Assembly (NCBI GenBank): GCA_002633005.1
Contig: NMRA01000113.1
Coordinates: 562,747-626,746, forward strand
DNA length: 64,000 bases
Direction: 5' to 3'
DNA from: Phoronis australis
Lineage: Eukaryota; Phoronida; Phoronidae
In this document: positions 34,701 to 46,136 of the stretch, in pieces
How positions within the stretch are numbered: the first letter of the stretch is position 1
How the letters are laid out: each line of letters starts with the position of its first letter
The notes under the pieces: model-generated
The model's input: only the letters and a program-made list of their open reading frames with translations
What the model was told of the DNA's origin: nothing
Database searches by the model: none
Made by a program: the position numbers and the translations under genes

Positions 34701-37700
34701 TATTTGATCTTTCAGTGCCACAACGATTAAATAGTCAAGAGTTGGAATGGCAAGATCATGGTATGTATTGCTCATGACATGAATTTTTTTCTGAGAAAAA
34801 TTGTGTGGCCTGGATGATCAACCATCTGAAACTTTACCTCAATTTAATTATTTGTAGAGAGTGAACTAATGAACCATCCAGAACATGGCACTCAATTTAA
34901 AATCTTGAAAGTTTAAACCATTTCAATACCATTATCGGTTGGCATTTCCCACGTTGAAAATTGCTCAAAAGTTAGGTCAGCTGAGTTCTAGATTGGGTCA
35001 AGTTATGTTTTTTGATATCATGTCCAATGTTGAAATTGCAAAATCCAGGTTGAAATTCTCCACCCAGCAGTCGTGTGTTTAATAATGGTTGCTAGCACTG
35101 TCGATTCTACATGAATCAACACAAGTGGAAAAGGAAAAATACTAAAATCTTACCTTGCGACTTAGGTAGGCTGTAGAACACTGATACCAATGAGAGAACA
35201 GCTTGCTCCATAGATGAAACCATCTGTTGACAGCCATCGTTTGAGGGAAGGGGTTCTTGGCTGTATGCCAGGCACAACTTTGTAGCCTCTTTGGATATCA
35301 CCTGATACAGTAAATCTAAAGGAGACATACAGTGTTAAAATGATGCACCCAGTATTACTCAGGGACTCTTAATAATATGGACATTTGAGGATGAATTGCG
35401 AGAAACAAGCAAAATCACTTAGCAGGGAGAATATTAACTTAAGATTATGAAGAGTTCCTTATCAATTCTATGCAATCAGCCAAATAACTACTTAATGATA
35501 GATTTCAACACAAGAAATGGAAATATTGCTACAAGCAGAAACACTGTAGAATTAGATTTTGGACTTTATACGAAACTACTAATACAAAAGCGTTAGGCAA
35601 ACAAGTGTTAACATGATACTGATGATATTAACAATATCACCTTAACACCACATATAGTTGCACCAAAAATGCTTATCTTTTCATAAAGCCATTACCCATT
35701 TTATTCCAATATGATTCTAGATCAAAGCTGGCACCTTCTGTTCTTGAGAATTCACCATCTAAAAGTTTGACAGAAAGACTTCAGACATGATATTTCCAAC
35801 ACATAAAACACAGTCATGCTCTGTATAACTGAAACACCCTAACTCAATTCAATAAATAATTCTCAATGGAACTAATATCATACAAAAATAGTGTGCAGTA
35901 CTTCAGTCAAGAGAAACTATCCCAATAATCATTAGCATTAGCAGACATGGCAAATATGCAGATTAATGGTAATGAATGTATGTTAAACTAAACACGTCTT
36001 GACATAAATATGGGTGATGTCAGGGGCGGATCAAGGATTTTGAGTTGGGGGGGGGGGCAGGGCACAGGAATAACCAGAATTTCGGTACATGCATGCGCCT
36101 AGCCTAAAATGAAGTGATGCAGGGGTCCCAATTCACTGCGGACCTTATTACTAAAAAAACGGGGTTTCTTCAAGGCCTATGCATTGTTTAGGGATGTGCG
36201 CAACCGAACAGAGTAGAAATTGGATGTTGTTAACAGAGGTTGTTGCGCTAAGAAAAATTGTCAAGAGGCCGAATGCCAAGTGAAAATGCTGGCTCGGTGC
36301 AGCAGCTACGGCTAACGATACACTCGGTACAAAAATGAGTGTACTTTAACATACAGTAATTCTCCATTTACATGGCACACTCACTTCCTTTCACACACCC
36401 AAATTTATTTGCAAAATGATCATTTATCCTTCACACGAGGCTACTTGCCCTGTCATTAATACTAGACAAGACACATCTTTATAAATGTGGTAATAAGGTC
36501 TGAACATTGTATACTCACTTAACTTCCCACACTGGTCAACTATGAAGTCCGTTTGGTCAGTTTTTAATTTATATGGTGCAAAATATGTTGAAAATTACCG
36601 TATTTATAAAGTTGCACTCGCTTCATTTTTTCCCAAGCAATAACCCTGTAACGCGACTGTGCATTGAAATTTTGGGTTAGTACTTGGACATGCGTCACGG
36701 TTATTGCACGGGCATATCATGACATGTGCTACTGATGACTGAAAAAATTTCAAGGAGCTTTCATGTCCCTGAGTGAGAGGTTGATGGGCAACTTTTTCAT
36801 AGGTTAGAAGAACAGAAAGATGGAATTTTCTGCCAACTTAACTTTACAAAGGTTTTAGAGCTTTGTGCTTTTGTAGGACATAATCTTAGGTACATATATT
36901 TCAGCATTCAGAAACCTCAGGTAGAACAAGTAAAAAGGTTCTGGTCAACCATGGTGGGGCTTTTAAAGGCATAGGCCCGAGTCAAGTCCCATAGACTGCG
37001 AGCCATTACTTCGTACTCGTGGCGAAAAATTTTCATTTATGGAATGGAAACATTTAATTCAATCCCCACAATTAACTCTCTAATCTCGCAGACCAATCAT
37101 TTTGCTGGGACAGGCCAATCCAGTCACACAACACCAATAAGCTCCCAAGCACTATACTCACAAGACACTCACATGAGTTTACGAGCTCTTACTTTCTAGC
37201 ACAACAAACTATGTCTATATATACGGAATGCTCCCGCTGTGCTTTACCCATGTACAGGGTTGGTATGGTAGACGATGCCACAGCAGCTGTAGATCAATGT
37301 TAGAACACACATATGACAATATGAAATTGTGCACGCAGTACTCCCTTCTTTACTTGTACGGTGTATACTAGTGTTAGTATACTAACTAGCATCATTGCCA
37401 TCAGTGTTCTAACAGATGAAATAAGCTCACAGCATGGGCATCGCCACAGAACCAACAGCATGGGCGACGCACCATAGGGGGATGGGGAGGGGGTTATAGC
37501 AACCACTTTTTTTCAGTGCTCCGCCGTGCATTGTCTATGGCCGGTGCACCACAGGGGAGCTGTAGCCTCCCCACTTTTTTCAGCGCTACGCCGCCCATGA
37601 ACAGGGTACAGTAACACTGTTGATCAAGGGAACACTATCTCTACTAAAAATGTCCTATCTTTCTATAAAGCTTGTTCTTCACCACTTCGCTTGTATACCT

Positions 37701-37771
37701 TTTATCTGATTCAAAACAAGCTCAAGGTTGTCGATCAAATTAAGAATCGGATTTGGAACAGAGGACGCCAT
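28734..37771 (-). CDS. CCNDBP1: cyclin-D1-binding protein 1 (GCIP family), 10 exons, 332 aa
   Basis: Coding exons, in order of transcription: 37771-37699, 35758-35696, 35315-35154, 33625-33526, 31886-31816, 31013-30937, 30774-30643, 29869-29711, 29306-29260 and 28848-28734. All have GT-AG junctions with matching phases, 999 nt in total. The product aligns along its length with the GCIP family: a helical N-terminal domain with KEATKLCLAYSQEPLPS and FYSLPKSQG, an acidic central segment (EGSCFDDEDSCNED), NLVTSCLGLVKVVKS, then SPAVDHFVAGLYPP and a C-terminal SSWITFLQNAV. Vertebrate CCNDBP1 (about 360 aa) is an HLH-type protein that binds cyclin D1 and other regulators and restrains G1 progression and transcription. 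Length and exon fit suggest a functional orthologue. Its start codon lies 425 bp from that of PDCD5 on the opposite strand. Intron 1 carries MITEs and intron 3 a tandem duplication. Confidence 0.9.
33920..34360. repeat. ~261-bp imperfect tandem duplication in CCNDBP1 intron 3
   Basis: The words TTCAAAATT, GTGA(C/T)ACAGAT, GACACTTGCA and AGAATATC...GTGGCATCTTTGAAGTCAG-like segments recur with a period of about 261 bp, starting near 33926 and 34187. About 80% similar by eye. No coding function is inferred. Confidence 0.5.
36021..36062. mobile_element. truncated GGGGCGGATC-type MITE end
   Basis: CAGGGGCGGATCAAGG followed by a run of eleven G residues in CCNDBP1 intron 1. It resembles the end of the MITE at 13315-13535. 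I found no matching opposite end. Confidence 0.35.
37453..37605. mobile_element. two adjacent micro-MITEs in CCNDBP1 intron 1
   Basis: Two ~65-80 bp units, about 37453-37532 and 37540-37602, have GGGCG(A)CGCACCATAGG-type left ends and right ends whose complement reads GGGCGG..GCGCTG. Both contain GGGGCTATAGC/CCCCACTTTTTTCAG-like centres. A third family member is at 38527-38598. Their clustering around the shared promoter is notable. Confidence 0.55.
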
Positions 37772-38196
37772 GTCGTTGATTCGTCGTCTTGGCTTTCGTT
37801 ATTCCTTCAAAAATTCTACGCAGTGCACTAACAAAAGACGTAGATATCTAATTTCCAGAAAGTCTACGACAGTTCTTAAACACAAATTACACCAATTAAC
37901 AGCATAAAACGCTGTTAAAAGTTAACACAAATTATCTGTTGACGATCAGCATATTACGATCAGCAAAGCACGCCGGACAGACTTCCGCTCCTGGTCTAAT
38001 GGTAATGTAATTTTTATAAAACCGACAACAGTTAAAATGGAAAAAAAGTTATACATTAAACTAAAAAAAATATATTTTTGCCAGCATAATATGACTAAAC
38101 ACGATGTGAATATACAAACTAGGTCCAATTACGTAATATTATCTGGAAAAACTTATCATAATAAAACACATTTTACAAGACAATCTTACTGCAAAA
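37772..38196. promoter_or_regulatory. candidate bidirectional promoter CCNDBP1/PDCD5
   Basis: Only 425 bp separate the two divergent start codons, so both promoters and 5' UTRs must lie here or overlap. Sequence features include a GACTTCCGCTCC ETS-like word at about 37979-37990 and AAAATGGCGGAC around the PDCD5 start, a YY1-type site spanning the ATG; CCNDBP1 also begins with ATGGCG. No TATA box is evident for either direction. Typical of housekeeping gene pairs; inference from spacing and motifs only. Confidence 0.6.
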
Positions 38197-41100
38197 ATGG
38201 CGGACGACGAACTAGAAGCTTTGAAAGCGAAGCGTTTGCAAGAAATGCAAAGCCAGTTTGGGGTACGAGTACCGAGTTTCATGCGTCACAGTATTGAGGA
38301 ATATTACTATGAAGACACACTCAGAAAACTCCTTTGTGCCCTCGTGTCTTTGTTTTAAAAGTTGTTACTGTTATAAAATATATGGTGAAAAATCTGTAGT
38401 CGGATACAGGCATAGTACACATGTCGGTCTCTGGAGAATCAGTTACTCCAGTGAATATGTTATTCAGTGGGAGCAACTGATTATCAAACCAATTTTAATC
38501 AGGGACCCACCTATTAGACTATTACAAGGGCGGCGCACCATAGGAGGCTGGGGCTATAGCCTATAGCCCCACTTTTTTCAGGGCTGCACCGCCCATGTAT
38601 TACTGAAAAATCACCTGACTTGAATCAACTAGGGGACCTTATAGAACATACCGGCGAATGTTGGGTATAAAGTTTTTAAAAGAAGAATGGTTCTCGAAAT
38701 GCAGGTACTTAACAAAGCAGGGAGTACTGCTTACGGCGTTGCATATTGCATATAGAACAGCCGCAAGTCTGACAAGGTTAGCAGTAGCACCACTATAGGA
38801 CACTTATGATTGGCCGCTGTTTGGCCTTGATCAAAGGTCAAGCAGCAGCCAGACTTGCGGCGGCTCTATATAGCGTTGTAATAACATACGCTATACTCCC
38901 TTCTTTACGTAAGCTGTATACTTATCAAACTTGAAAAAAGCTCCTGTGCAGTGTTGAAAAATCCTCTGGTGCCGAGATTCAAACCAGGCATCTGTTTTGT
39001 GAGCTAAGCATTCAAAATTTTCAGCCAATTGGCAATTGCAAACAGTGATTGCATGGTTCTCTAAACTAGGAACCATTATATTCCACCACATGTTTCCTAT
39101 AAACCCTCATGCAAATGGTTTGAATGTTGAGCGAAATGCTCGACTCTCACATGAAGAGCCCCGATTCGAGTCCAGCCTCCCGTTCAGTAACGCTAGGACC
39201 TAGCTTAAAAGCAAGACTTTGCGAGATTACGCGAGATATTGCCGTGTATTTTAAATTAGAGCACGTGACCTTGACTAGCTTTTGGCTAGGTCCTAGCCTA
39301 GGTCCTAGCGTCTACTGAACGCACGCCAGGTGTCATCAAATTTTTCATTGACATTGACACCCAACTAAGGTGAGTCCCGTGAATTCCCTAAGATGTTAAA
39401 CTGTTCTTAAGTAGTGGAAGGAGGGGCTGCCGGCCAGGTGGTGATGGATCCAGAACACAAGAAGGGTGTAGCCGAGTGCAAATTCCAGGATGCTAGGGTA
39501 TTGTTGAAATCTTAAGTCAAGAGGCATGCCAGTTACGCTGAAGGCGAAGGTGATGCAGTGTTGAATTGCTGTACGTGAACTTGGAATCCTGCTTAATCTT
39601 GAGATTAAGCAGGATTCCAAGTAGTGAAAGTTGAGTGAAGTGAGAGTTGCATGAACTTGGAATATGTGAGGCAACTTCACAAGTTCACTCAAATAATCGC
39701 GTTCAAAATTTGCACTGCACTAAATCAAGTTACATTTGAATATAATAATGTCAATTTTAACCAACCTTTTCAACTATGGGCGATCAGTTTCACCAAACAA
39801 TAAATCAATTTAGCCATTCACATATTCCTCTGGTTCAGCGACACAAGTTACGGTAAAGGAGAAAATGGTTGATCGCGAGGCCAATAATTGCAAAAATTCT
39901 TTTCACCAAACAAAAATTTCACCTTTTTGCCTTAAAGAATATTCAATTCCAAGTTCACGCAACACTCACTTCCGCTTAATCTTGAGATTAAGCAGGATTC
40001 CAAGTTCACGTACAGCAGTATCACTTGACTTTCTGGCGTGACAATCCAATAAAGCCTCTACAAGTCACCTGCTAAGTAGCAATTGCCTCTTAAGCGAACT
40101 TAACAATTGAGAGGCATGCTCGTAATATGGGAGTGGCAACTCCCAGACAAGGCACATGGTTAACATGAGGAGCATAAAGGTGGCACACTTAATCCAGTGT
40201 AGAAGGGTCAGGACTGTTGTTACATATGACCTCTTGACTGAACAGTTTGGACACTTGGCTCACATGTCGGAGATACGTGGTTCGAATCTCATTAATGGTG
40301 AATTTTCCACGTAGGCACACCTCCTGGTAACAGAACTAAATAGCATTCTCCCTGTGTTCTGGATCCACCACCACCAGGCCCATCCAGTGAACTCCACGAC
40401 CGCTCAGCCTGCGCTGCCTCCATAATTAGATGGGGAGGAGTGCAATCTGCTGTAATTGTAGTAATACTGGGTTATGCTTAGTCATCCAATCGCCAATGTG
40501 ACTAAAATAAGAAATACGTCAAGTAACCATAGATAACGAGGTGCATAAATCGTGTATTGAAATTTACCAGTGTTGTGTGCAATACTTGTATACTCTACAC
40601 GCATGGCGAAAATACTCCACACCCTGTGACCATTTCCAAAGCTGCATGGGGGCTAGTGGCCAATTGAATGAACTACATGTCCTGAATTTCTAGCGCATTT
40701 GTTTACTTTGCGCAAACATTGATTGTCCTTTCTTCTACAATTGACATATCAACAAGATTTTGAGTAATGGTTCAACAGACTAATTGGAACACAGCATTCT
40801 TGACACACCTTTGTTTCCAAGCTGCCCTTTTACCTGACAAACAACACGTTGTCAGGTAAAACTTATTGTTTGTTTGTCGAGTTTAGGCAAGTGAGCAGAG
40901 CTCGCGCTAGCTCAATTTCATCTTCATTGCAGCTATCAGTTTCAGCTTTAATATACAGCTTTAGAGAATTCTGTCTTGGAATTCTGAATATTATTGCGAA
41001 TAAGCAGGGACCTTTTGATACAATGTCCCTTACTAAAGGGATTGGTATATTATTTGTTTTGTTTGAAATAAGGGATATATTTTAGAAAATGTTACAAGTA

Positions 41101-44100
41101 AAAGAAGTCGTAATAAAGATGAAATGATGGAAAATATAGCATTAGTGTGTAAACAAAGTCTCCAAATGTGCTGAAAAGTTTGGGGAACAAAGTTGAGACC
41201 CTTTTGGGATTGTTTCATGCAACCTGCTATAGATTCCTTACCAGGAATCCGGGTCTAAAATTTGGTCTCTTAGTATGGAGTATTTTCTGCTAAGGTGTGA
41301 GTTTAGGGGCACTTATATGGAGTTGCGTGTTTGCTGGTCCAGTATTGGGGCTTAGGGGATCAAATCTAAAATTAAGAGGCACAGTCGTGGAATGGTTTCA
41401 ACAACTTCGTATTTTCAATTTTCAGCATGGTGAATATTTTGTCAGTATTTATCTAGAATTAAACTCTGTTTTTCTAGTCATCACTATGAAAAACCTTAAC
41501 ATTTTCTTTCTAGTTTTTCTGAACCCATTGAGAAAATACATGTGTGATTACTATTTATATTTGTTGTCCGTGTTCTCTGTTCAAGAGTGGCCAGGGTCCG
41601 TCTCAGGAGGAACAACAGCAGATGGTCAAGCAGCAACAAGAGTTCAGAAATAGTGTTCTTTCTCAAGTGCTCAATCAATCAGCTAGGGGCCGATGTAAGC
41701 ACCTTGACTATCCTTACCAGTATTGCCTCTTCTGTTGCTTGATGAAACTGTTTCATTGCTTTAGCTGCAATTGTAGATGGCTGTTGCAATGTCAAATTGT
41801 TTTCATGGCACATTATTTAGGTTCACTGGCTCAGTTTATCCAAAAAGGGCCAGTACAATAGAGGCACAGAGCAGAAAAATCACTATGATTAACAGTTTTC
41901 ACTCTTCAAATTAGCTGACCAGCATATCAAATTTCCATCTGCTTCCCAAACTATTCTATGTCATGCCACCTAATCGGTTCAAGTGCTATGTAAAATTTGT
42001 GTGCAGGAATGATGAACAATTAAGGGTCATTTCTTTTTCTCACAATAACCATCTCTAGTTTGGTTTTTAAACTTGTCGTGTTGCACTGATACATCACAAC
42101 TTCATGCTGATCGCTGTGGTTTGATTGTCTGGTTTTAAACCGATTTCATAGACAGGTGACTTTATTTTTATTCCATCCAAGTTAAACTCACTGAATTTGT
42201 TTAAGACAAATAAGTGTTAGATTGTACTGTGCAAATTTTCATTGATTATATCCCTGTCCTTAAAACACATTTTTCTCTATGCATGTGACTTCCATCCACA
42301 CGCATCCTCCGAACTCGACAAAAATGCACTCCAGGATCAATTTTTTTGACAATGCAACTTTCTATAACTTCTTCTTTACGGGTAAAATTTTGTCCACACA
42401 TACTGGTACTCACAACCAAAAATGCAACTTTTGAAAACGGTGACTTCCTCATTGTATTACTGTCAAGGTAACCGTGTGGATGGAAAACTTTAAAAACTCA
42501 AAGAACAGTTGGATTTTTGGTATTTGGCATTACCTGTGTGGTTGGAGAACTTTTTGAAAACTCCAATGAAAAAGTTGGTTTTTCAAATAAAACAGAGCTT
42601 GAGTCATAAAAACTGTCCAAGACCAGCTATGTCTAGCCACTCTAAAACTGGGATTTGATTTTCTCTGTTTTCAGTAAGTAACATAGCTGTGGCCAAACCA
42701 GAAAAGGCTCGTGTGATAGAAGACATGATTATACAGATGGCAAGAAGTGGGCAAATTCAAGGAAAGGTAGTGAATTGACTTTATCAATTGTTGACATTTC
42801 AACAAAGAGAACATTTGAATACAACTAATTCACAATAGACTTGGGGCATTGTATTTACATGCACGTAACTACTTGTTCATTTTTGTTGCTTTGCCAAATG
42901 CATTGCTACGAATATTTCTTTATACGACGACAATTGAATAGCGAGGAGCAAGTGAAGCAAACAACAGTGAGACAACATAAGTAAGTCTTCACTAGAACTG
43001 CACAATTTTACTGTTCTGTTGATGCTGGAATGAAAAAATGCTGCTATATAGAGATTGTTTTACATTTAGGCATTCTCACATTGTAAGATTGCCTTTATTC
43101 TTCACATAATAGTATATTCTGTCACTGTGACATTGCATTAAAGATGTATTTGCATGCTGCTAACTATGCTAATGTATAGCAGAAATTAAAGGACAATGCT
43201 ATTTTAATATCATCTACGCTAAACAAAGTGCAACTTATAAATGTAAGAAAATAGGAGACCTTTGCACTAATGATGTACCTTGAGAGCTCTCATAGCCCGC
43301 ATCATGCACTGTTATTCTCCAACACCATGTCACGATACTTACTGGACGCAGTTGAGTGATTTATGGTGGATCATTTTCTACACAAAACTCATTCTTAAAA
43401 ACATTTTGAACTTTTCAATGTATTTCATATTCACATAGTCACTATATGTTGTGTTTCTAACTATTTTGACCTAGCAGTCACAGTGATTAGGAATTAGCGT
43501 GCAAGTTCCACTTTAATTCTTCACACAGTGGCGCATTCTGTCACTGTAAGATTACCCATAATTTTGGCAACATCTATGAAAGTGATAACAGATGATGACG
43601 ACATCGTATCTGACTACCACTGTACCCTCTGATGACAATTTTTTACGTCTTCCTCAGTCTATATCTTGATGGATTTTCATAAAATTTGTTACAAAACAGG
43701 TTTGTATTAAAGAGTTGATGAAACCCTTTCATTTTCGGACAGATTTCACATCTGTTACCCACCAGGTGGCCATTTTTATCATTTTGATTCTGGTTTTTGG
43801 TGTCTGCCTCTCTGTTGACATAATCACTCTAAGGATCATTATGAAAATTGACATGTAACAGTACTGGGAAGTACACCTATGGTTGTTTGATCTTACTGAT
43901 GTTTTTATATCCATTACAGTTGGACGAAGATCAGTTTAAGTCAATACTGGAACGTGTAAGTGAACAAACTCAGAAAAAAACTACTGTTAAGGTAAGCAAA
44001 TTATAACAGTTATACTTAGCTAACTTCAACAAAGTTTGATCAAGCTTCATAATACGTCACCTTATTTGACATTTTTCTCCAAGGTTGAATTTTCCCGTTA

Positions 44101-45125
44101 CTAATTATTTCTCGGACAGCTTGAAAAAGACTATTGATAAGAAAAGTAAATTAGGATTAACAAAATAATCTTGAAACGACCTAACTTGTTAAGGCCATCG
44201 CCTGTTTGAACAAGACTATTTCAAGTTTAGAAAACCTACACAAGATAGAATAAGATTGCTGGTCATTAACGTAATGTAACCTTAGTGCTGTCACCAAGCA
44301 AACTAGTTTTCTTATCAACTACTAAATTAAATGAAAATGAACATATCCCATGTTATATTCATGGTTGACATTATAGTTGATAGAAAGGTTATGCTAATCG
44401 GGTACCTTGAATAAAGTAGACCCAAAAAGCTTGAATAATGATTGGCCAAGCTTGAATAAGTTTGGGTAGTTTGTATTAATGTAGTCTGTAAGGATCATTC
44501 ATGCAATAGGAATTTGGTGTGGTGCAGTCATTATCTGAAAATGGTGCATGTTTAGTCACATGAAGAGTGCAGACTTGTCAATGCATCATACACCACATTC
44601 TGTCAACATTCATGTTTAGTAGAGTGCAGGTCTGTCAATGCATCATACCTAATTCTGACAATATACATGTTTAGTCACATGTGGAGTGCAGTCTTGTCAA
44701 AGCATCATACCAATTCTGCCATAATTTAGTCACATATTGTGTGTGTGCGTGCGTGCGTGTCATTACATTTCAGGGGCAGATGTGTTTATTAGTCCTCCAT
44801 TGTTTTGCTTCTAAGCACCAGAAAGTGTAATCAACAAAGTTGGCTTACAAAAATTATCCACTGGAACTTTTCTATGTCCACTGCTGTTAAAAAATTGTAA
44901 TGCCACATACTATATTGTGATGTCATTAACACTTTTCCCCATACGATTTCAACAGTACCCTTGCTAAATTTCTAAAACAAAGTAACCCCCTGTCCAGTCT
45001 TACTTGACAGAAATACTGACAAGATTTCTCACGAGGTCCTGGTGTAGTATTGTGGCCTTTTTACATTTTCATTTTTCCTCATTTAGTTCAACCGAAGAAG
45101 ATTGGACGACTCGGATGATGACTGA
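38197..45125 (+). CDS. PDCD5: programmed cell death protein 5, 5 exons, 125 aa
   Basis: Exons: 38197-38262, 41586-41694, 42675-42766, 43920-43991 and 45087-45125, all GT-AG, 378 nt including TGA. The protein starts MADDELEALKAKRLQEMQ and continues with EEQQQMVKQQQEFRNSVLSQ, VLNQSARGRLSNIAVAKPEK, a middle helix MIIQMARSGQIQGK, then SILERVSEQTQKKTTVKFNR and an acidic DDSDDD tail. This is the full PDCD5/TFAR19 layout: an N-terminal helix, a triple-helix core and the conserved KFNRR C-terminus. Human PDCD5 is also 125 aa. It is a small conserved nuclear/cytosolic protein linked to p53/TIP60 signalling and TRiC-assisted folding. The start is fixed by the MADDELEAL match. It shares a promoter region with CCNDBP1 and converges with CLPTM1L. 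Confidence 0.97.
38527..38598. mobile_element. micro-MITE in PDCD5 intron 1
   Basis: About 70 bp running from GGGCGGCGCACCATAGG to GGGCTGCACCGCCCA, so the two ends are inverted (TGGGCGGTGCAGCCC on the complement). The centre contains a GGGGCTATAG/CTATAGCCCC palindrome. Same family as the pair at 37453-37605. Confidence 0.6.
38749..38873. mobile_element. MITE with CCGCAAGTCTG ends
   Basis: The left arm ATAGAACAGCCGCAAGTCTG matches the complement of the right arm CAGACTTGCGGCGGCTCTAT with few mismatches, giving a ~125 bp foldback in PDCD5 intron 1. Confidence 0.6.
39181..39321. mobile_element. MITE with GTTCAGTA/CTAGGACCTAGC ends
   Basis: CGTTCAGTAACGCTAGGACC at the left is mirrored by a right end ending GGTCCTAGCGTCTACTGAACG. 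The right arm also contains an internal duplication of CTAGGTCCTAG. The core is AT-rich. It lies in PDCD5 intron 1. Confidence 0.65.
39532..40041. mobile_element. long foldback MITE with nested hairpins
   Basis: The terminal halves are inverted copies. TGCTGTACGTGAACTTGGAA starts at 39567 and its complement ends at about 40018, with weaker inverted similarity out to 39532 and 40041. Within the left arm, 39580-39621 is a hairpin with perfect 20-bp arms around a TG spacer. The right arm has a shorter version (GCTTAATCT-TG-AGATTAAGC, 39974-39993). It sits in PDCD5 intron 1. Confidence 0.65.
40827..40860. repeat. 13-bp-arm perfect hairpin
   Basis: TTTTACCTGACAA and TTGTCAGGTAAAA flank an 8-nt loop. 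It is located in PDCD5 intron 1; no function is inferred. Confidence 0.7.
44548..44730. repeat. ~60-bp minisatellite in PDCD5 intron 4
   Basis: Three imperfect copies, starting near 44548, 44610 and 44668, share CATGTTTAGTCACAT, GAGTGCAG and TTGTCAA(T/A)GCATCATAC. A GTGCGTGCGTG microsatellite follows at 44742-44760. Confidence 0.75.
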
Positions 45126-45469
45126 GGTCCCACACAGCTATTGGACGACTCGTACTACTGATGTGCTGTACAGCTATTGTAGCTTCATCAGTATGACCAC
45201 TGGCTTTAGGGAATGTAATGGACATGGACCCATCGATATTGTGTATATTTTGTGTGAATTCTCTTTGAAAGTGTCTGCCAGTGTACTTTGGAATAGTATG
45301 TGACAGGCCTTTTGCTTACACGCGAGTCGCAGCTGTAGGTGCTTACTGCTACTGTAAGCCAGCGTCGAGTACTTTCATCACCTGTATAGACTGGACTGCC
45401 TATGATGGTACCAGTATTTTCTATGTTTAGGCAGCTACAATAGAAAATAGTGTGGCATTGTTTTGCATT

Positions 45470-45898
45470 AATAAACAGAACAAAATGCCCAATTCTGTAA
45501 GTGCGATAAAGCTGGGTACAATCAAAGAAAAGTAACATAAAAAATATTGATTTAGTAAAGTCAAAAGCAATTTGAAACAGTTTAATCTCTTTTATGTTAC
45601 CCAAAACTATGTCTCTGAGTTCAAACTCACTTGTAATAAAGGAAGTAAGAATTCTGAAGGCTCTGTATCATGTCAGTTGCTACATAAAGGGGAATGCTAC
45701 TGAAAATTGACCCATTTATTTATACTAACCCATAACAGATGAACCAACTGGCTTTAACTTTATCAATGTTTTTTACCTCATTACATACAGTGTACATGAT
45801 GTTATATGTAACCCACTGCACAATGCGTCCAAAACTTATGGAATACCAAATCTCATACTGTGTATGCAACTGCTTTCATTTGAATTTTGGATAATAAA
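45470..45898 (+). terminator. PDCD5 3' UTR poly(A) signals
   Basis: AATAAA hexamers on the plus strand downstream of the PDCD5 stop occur at 45470-45475, 45635-45640 and 45893-45898. The ORF at 45004-45303 runs through the last intron and exon in another frame and is not coding. Confidence 0.5.
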
Positions 45899-45918
45899 TA
45901 ATATAAAACGAGTGATAT

Positions 45919-45924
45919 TTTATT
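45919..45924 (-). terminator. CLPTM1L poly(A) signal
   Basis: AATAAA on the minus strand, 213 bp past the CLPTM1L stop. It faces the distal PDCD5 signal at 45893-45898 with only 20 bp between them, so the two mature transcripts would overlap slightly if both signals are used. Confidence 0.5.
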
Positions 45925-46136
45925 ATTTTAAGAATTTACATACAAATATGTCAAGCTTATTAAACAAACACAGAAGTATAACATTGTCATACATTTAACA
46001 CCTTTAAGTTAGTAAGCTTTGAAATAACCAGACTGTCTACTCAAATATATTGTTCAACATAAAATATTGCAACAATCTTTTAAAAATGTAAATCAGATGA
46101 CTAATGCATCTCAACAATAATACAAAGGTGCCTCTT

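Noticed and set aside
40240-40290. tRNA-like box B (GGTTCGAATC)
   Set aside because: No box A at the proper spacing and no cloverleaf. At most a SINE trace; similar words at 39161 and 54541 are equally isolated.
45004-45303. 99-aa ORF overlapping the PDCD5 last exon
   Set aside because: It starts in intron 4 and reads the terminal exon in a different frame from the well-matched FNRRRLDDSDDD end.
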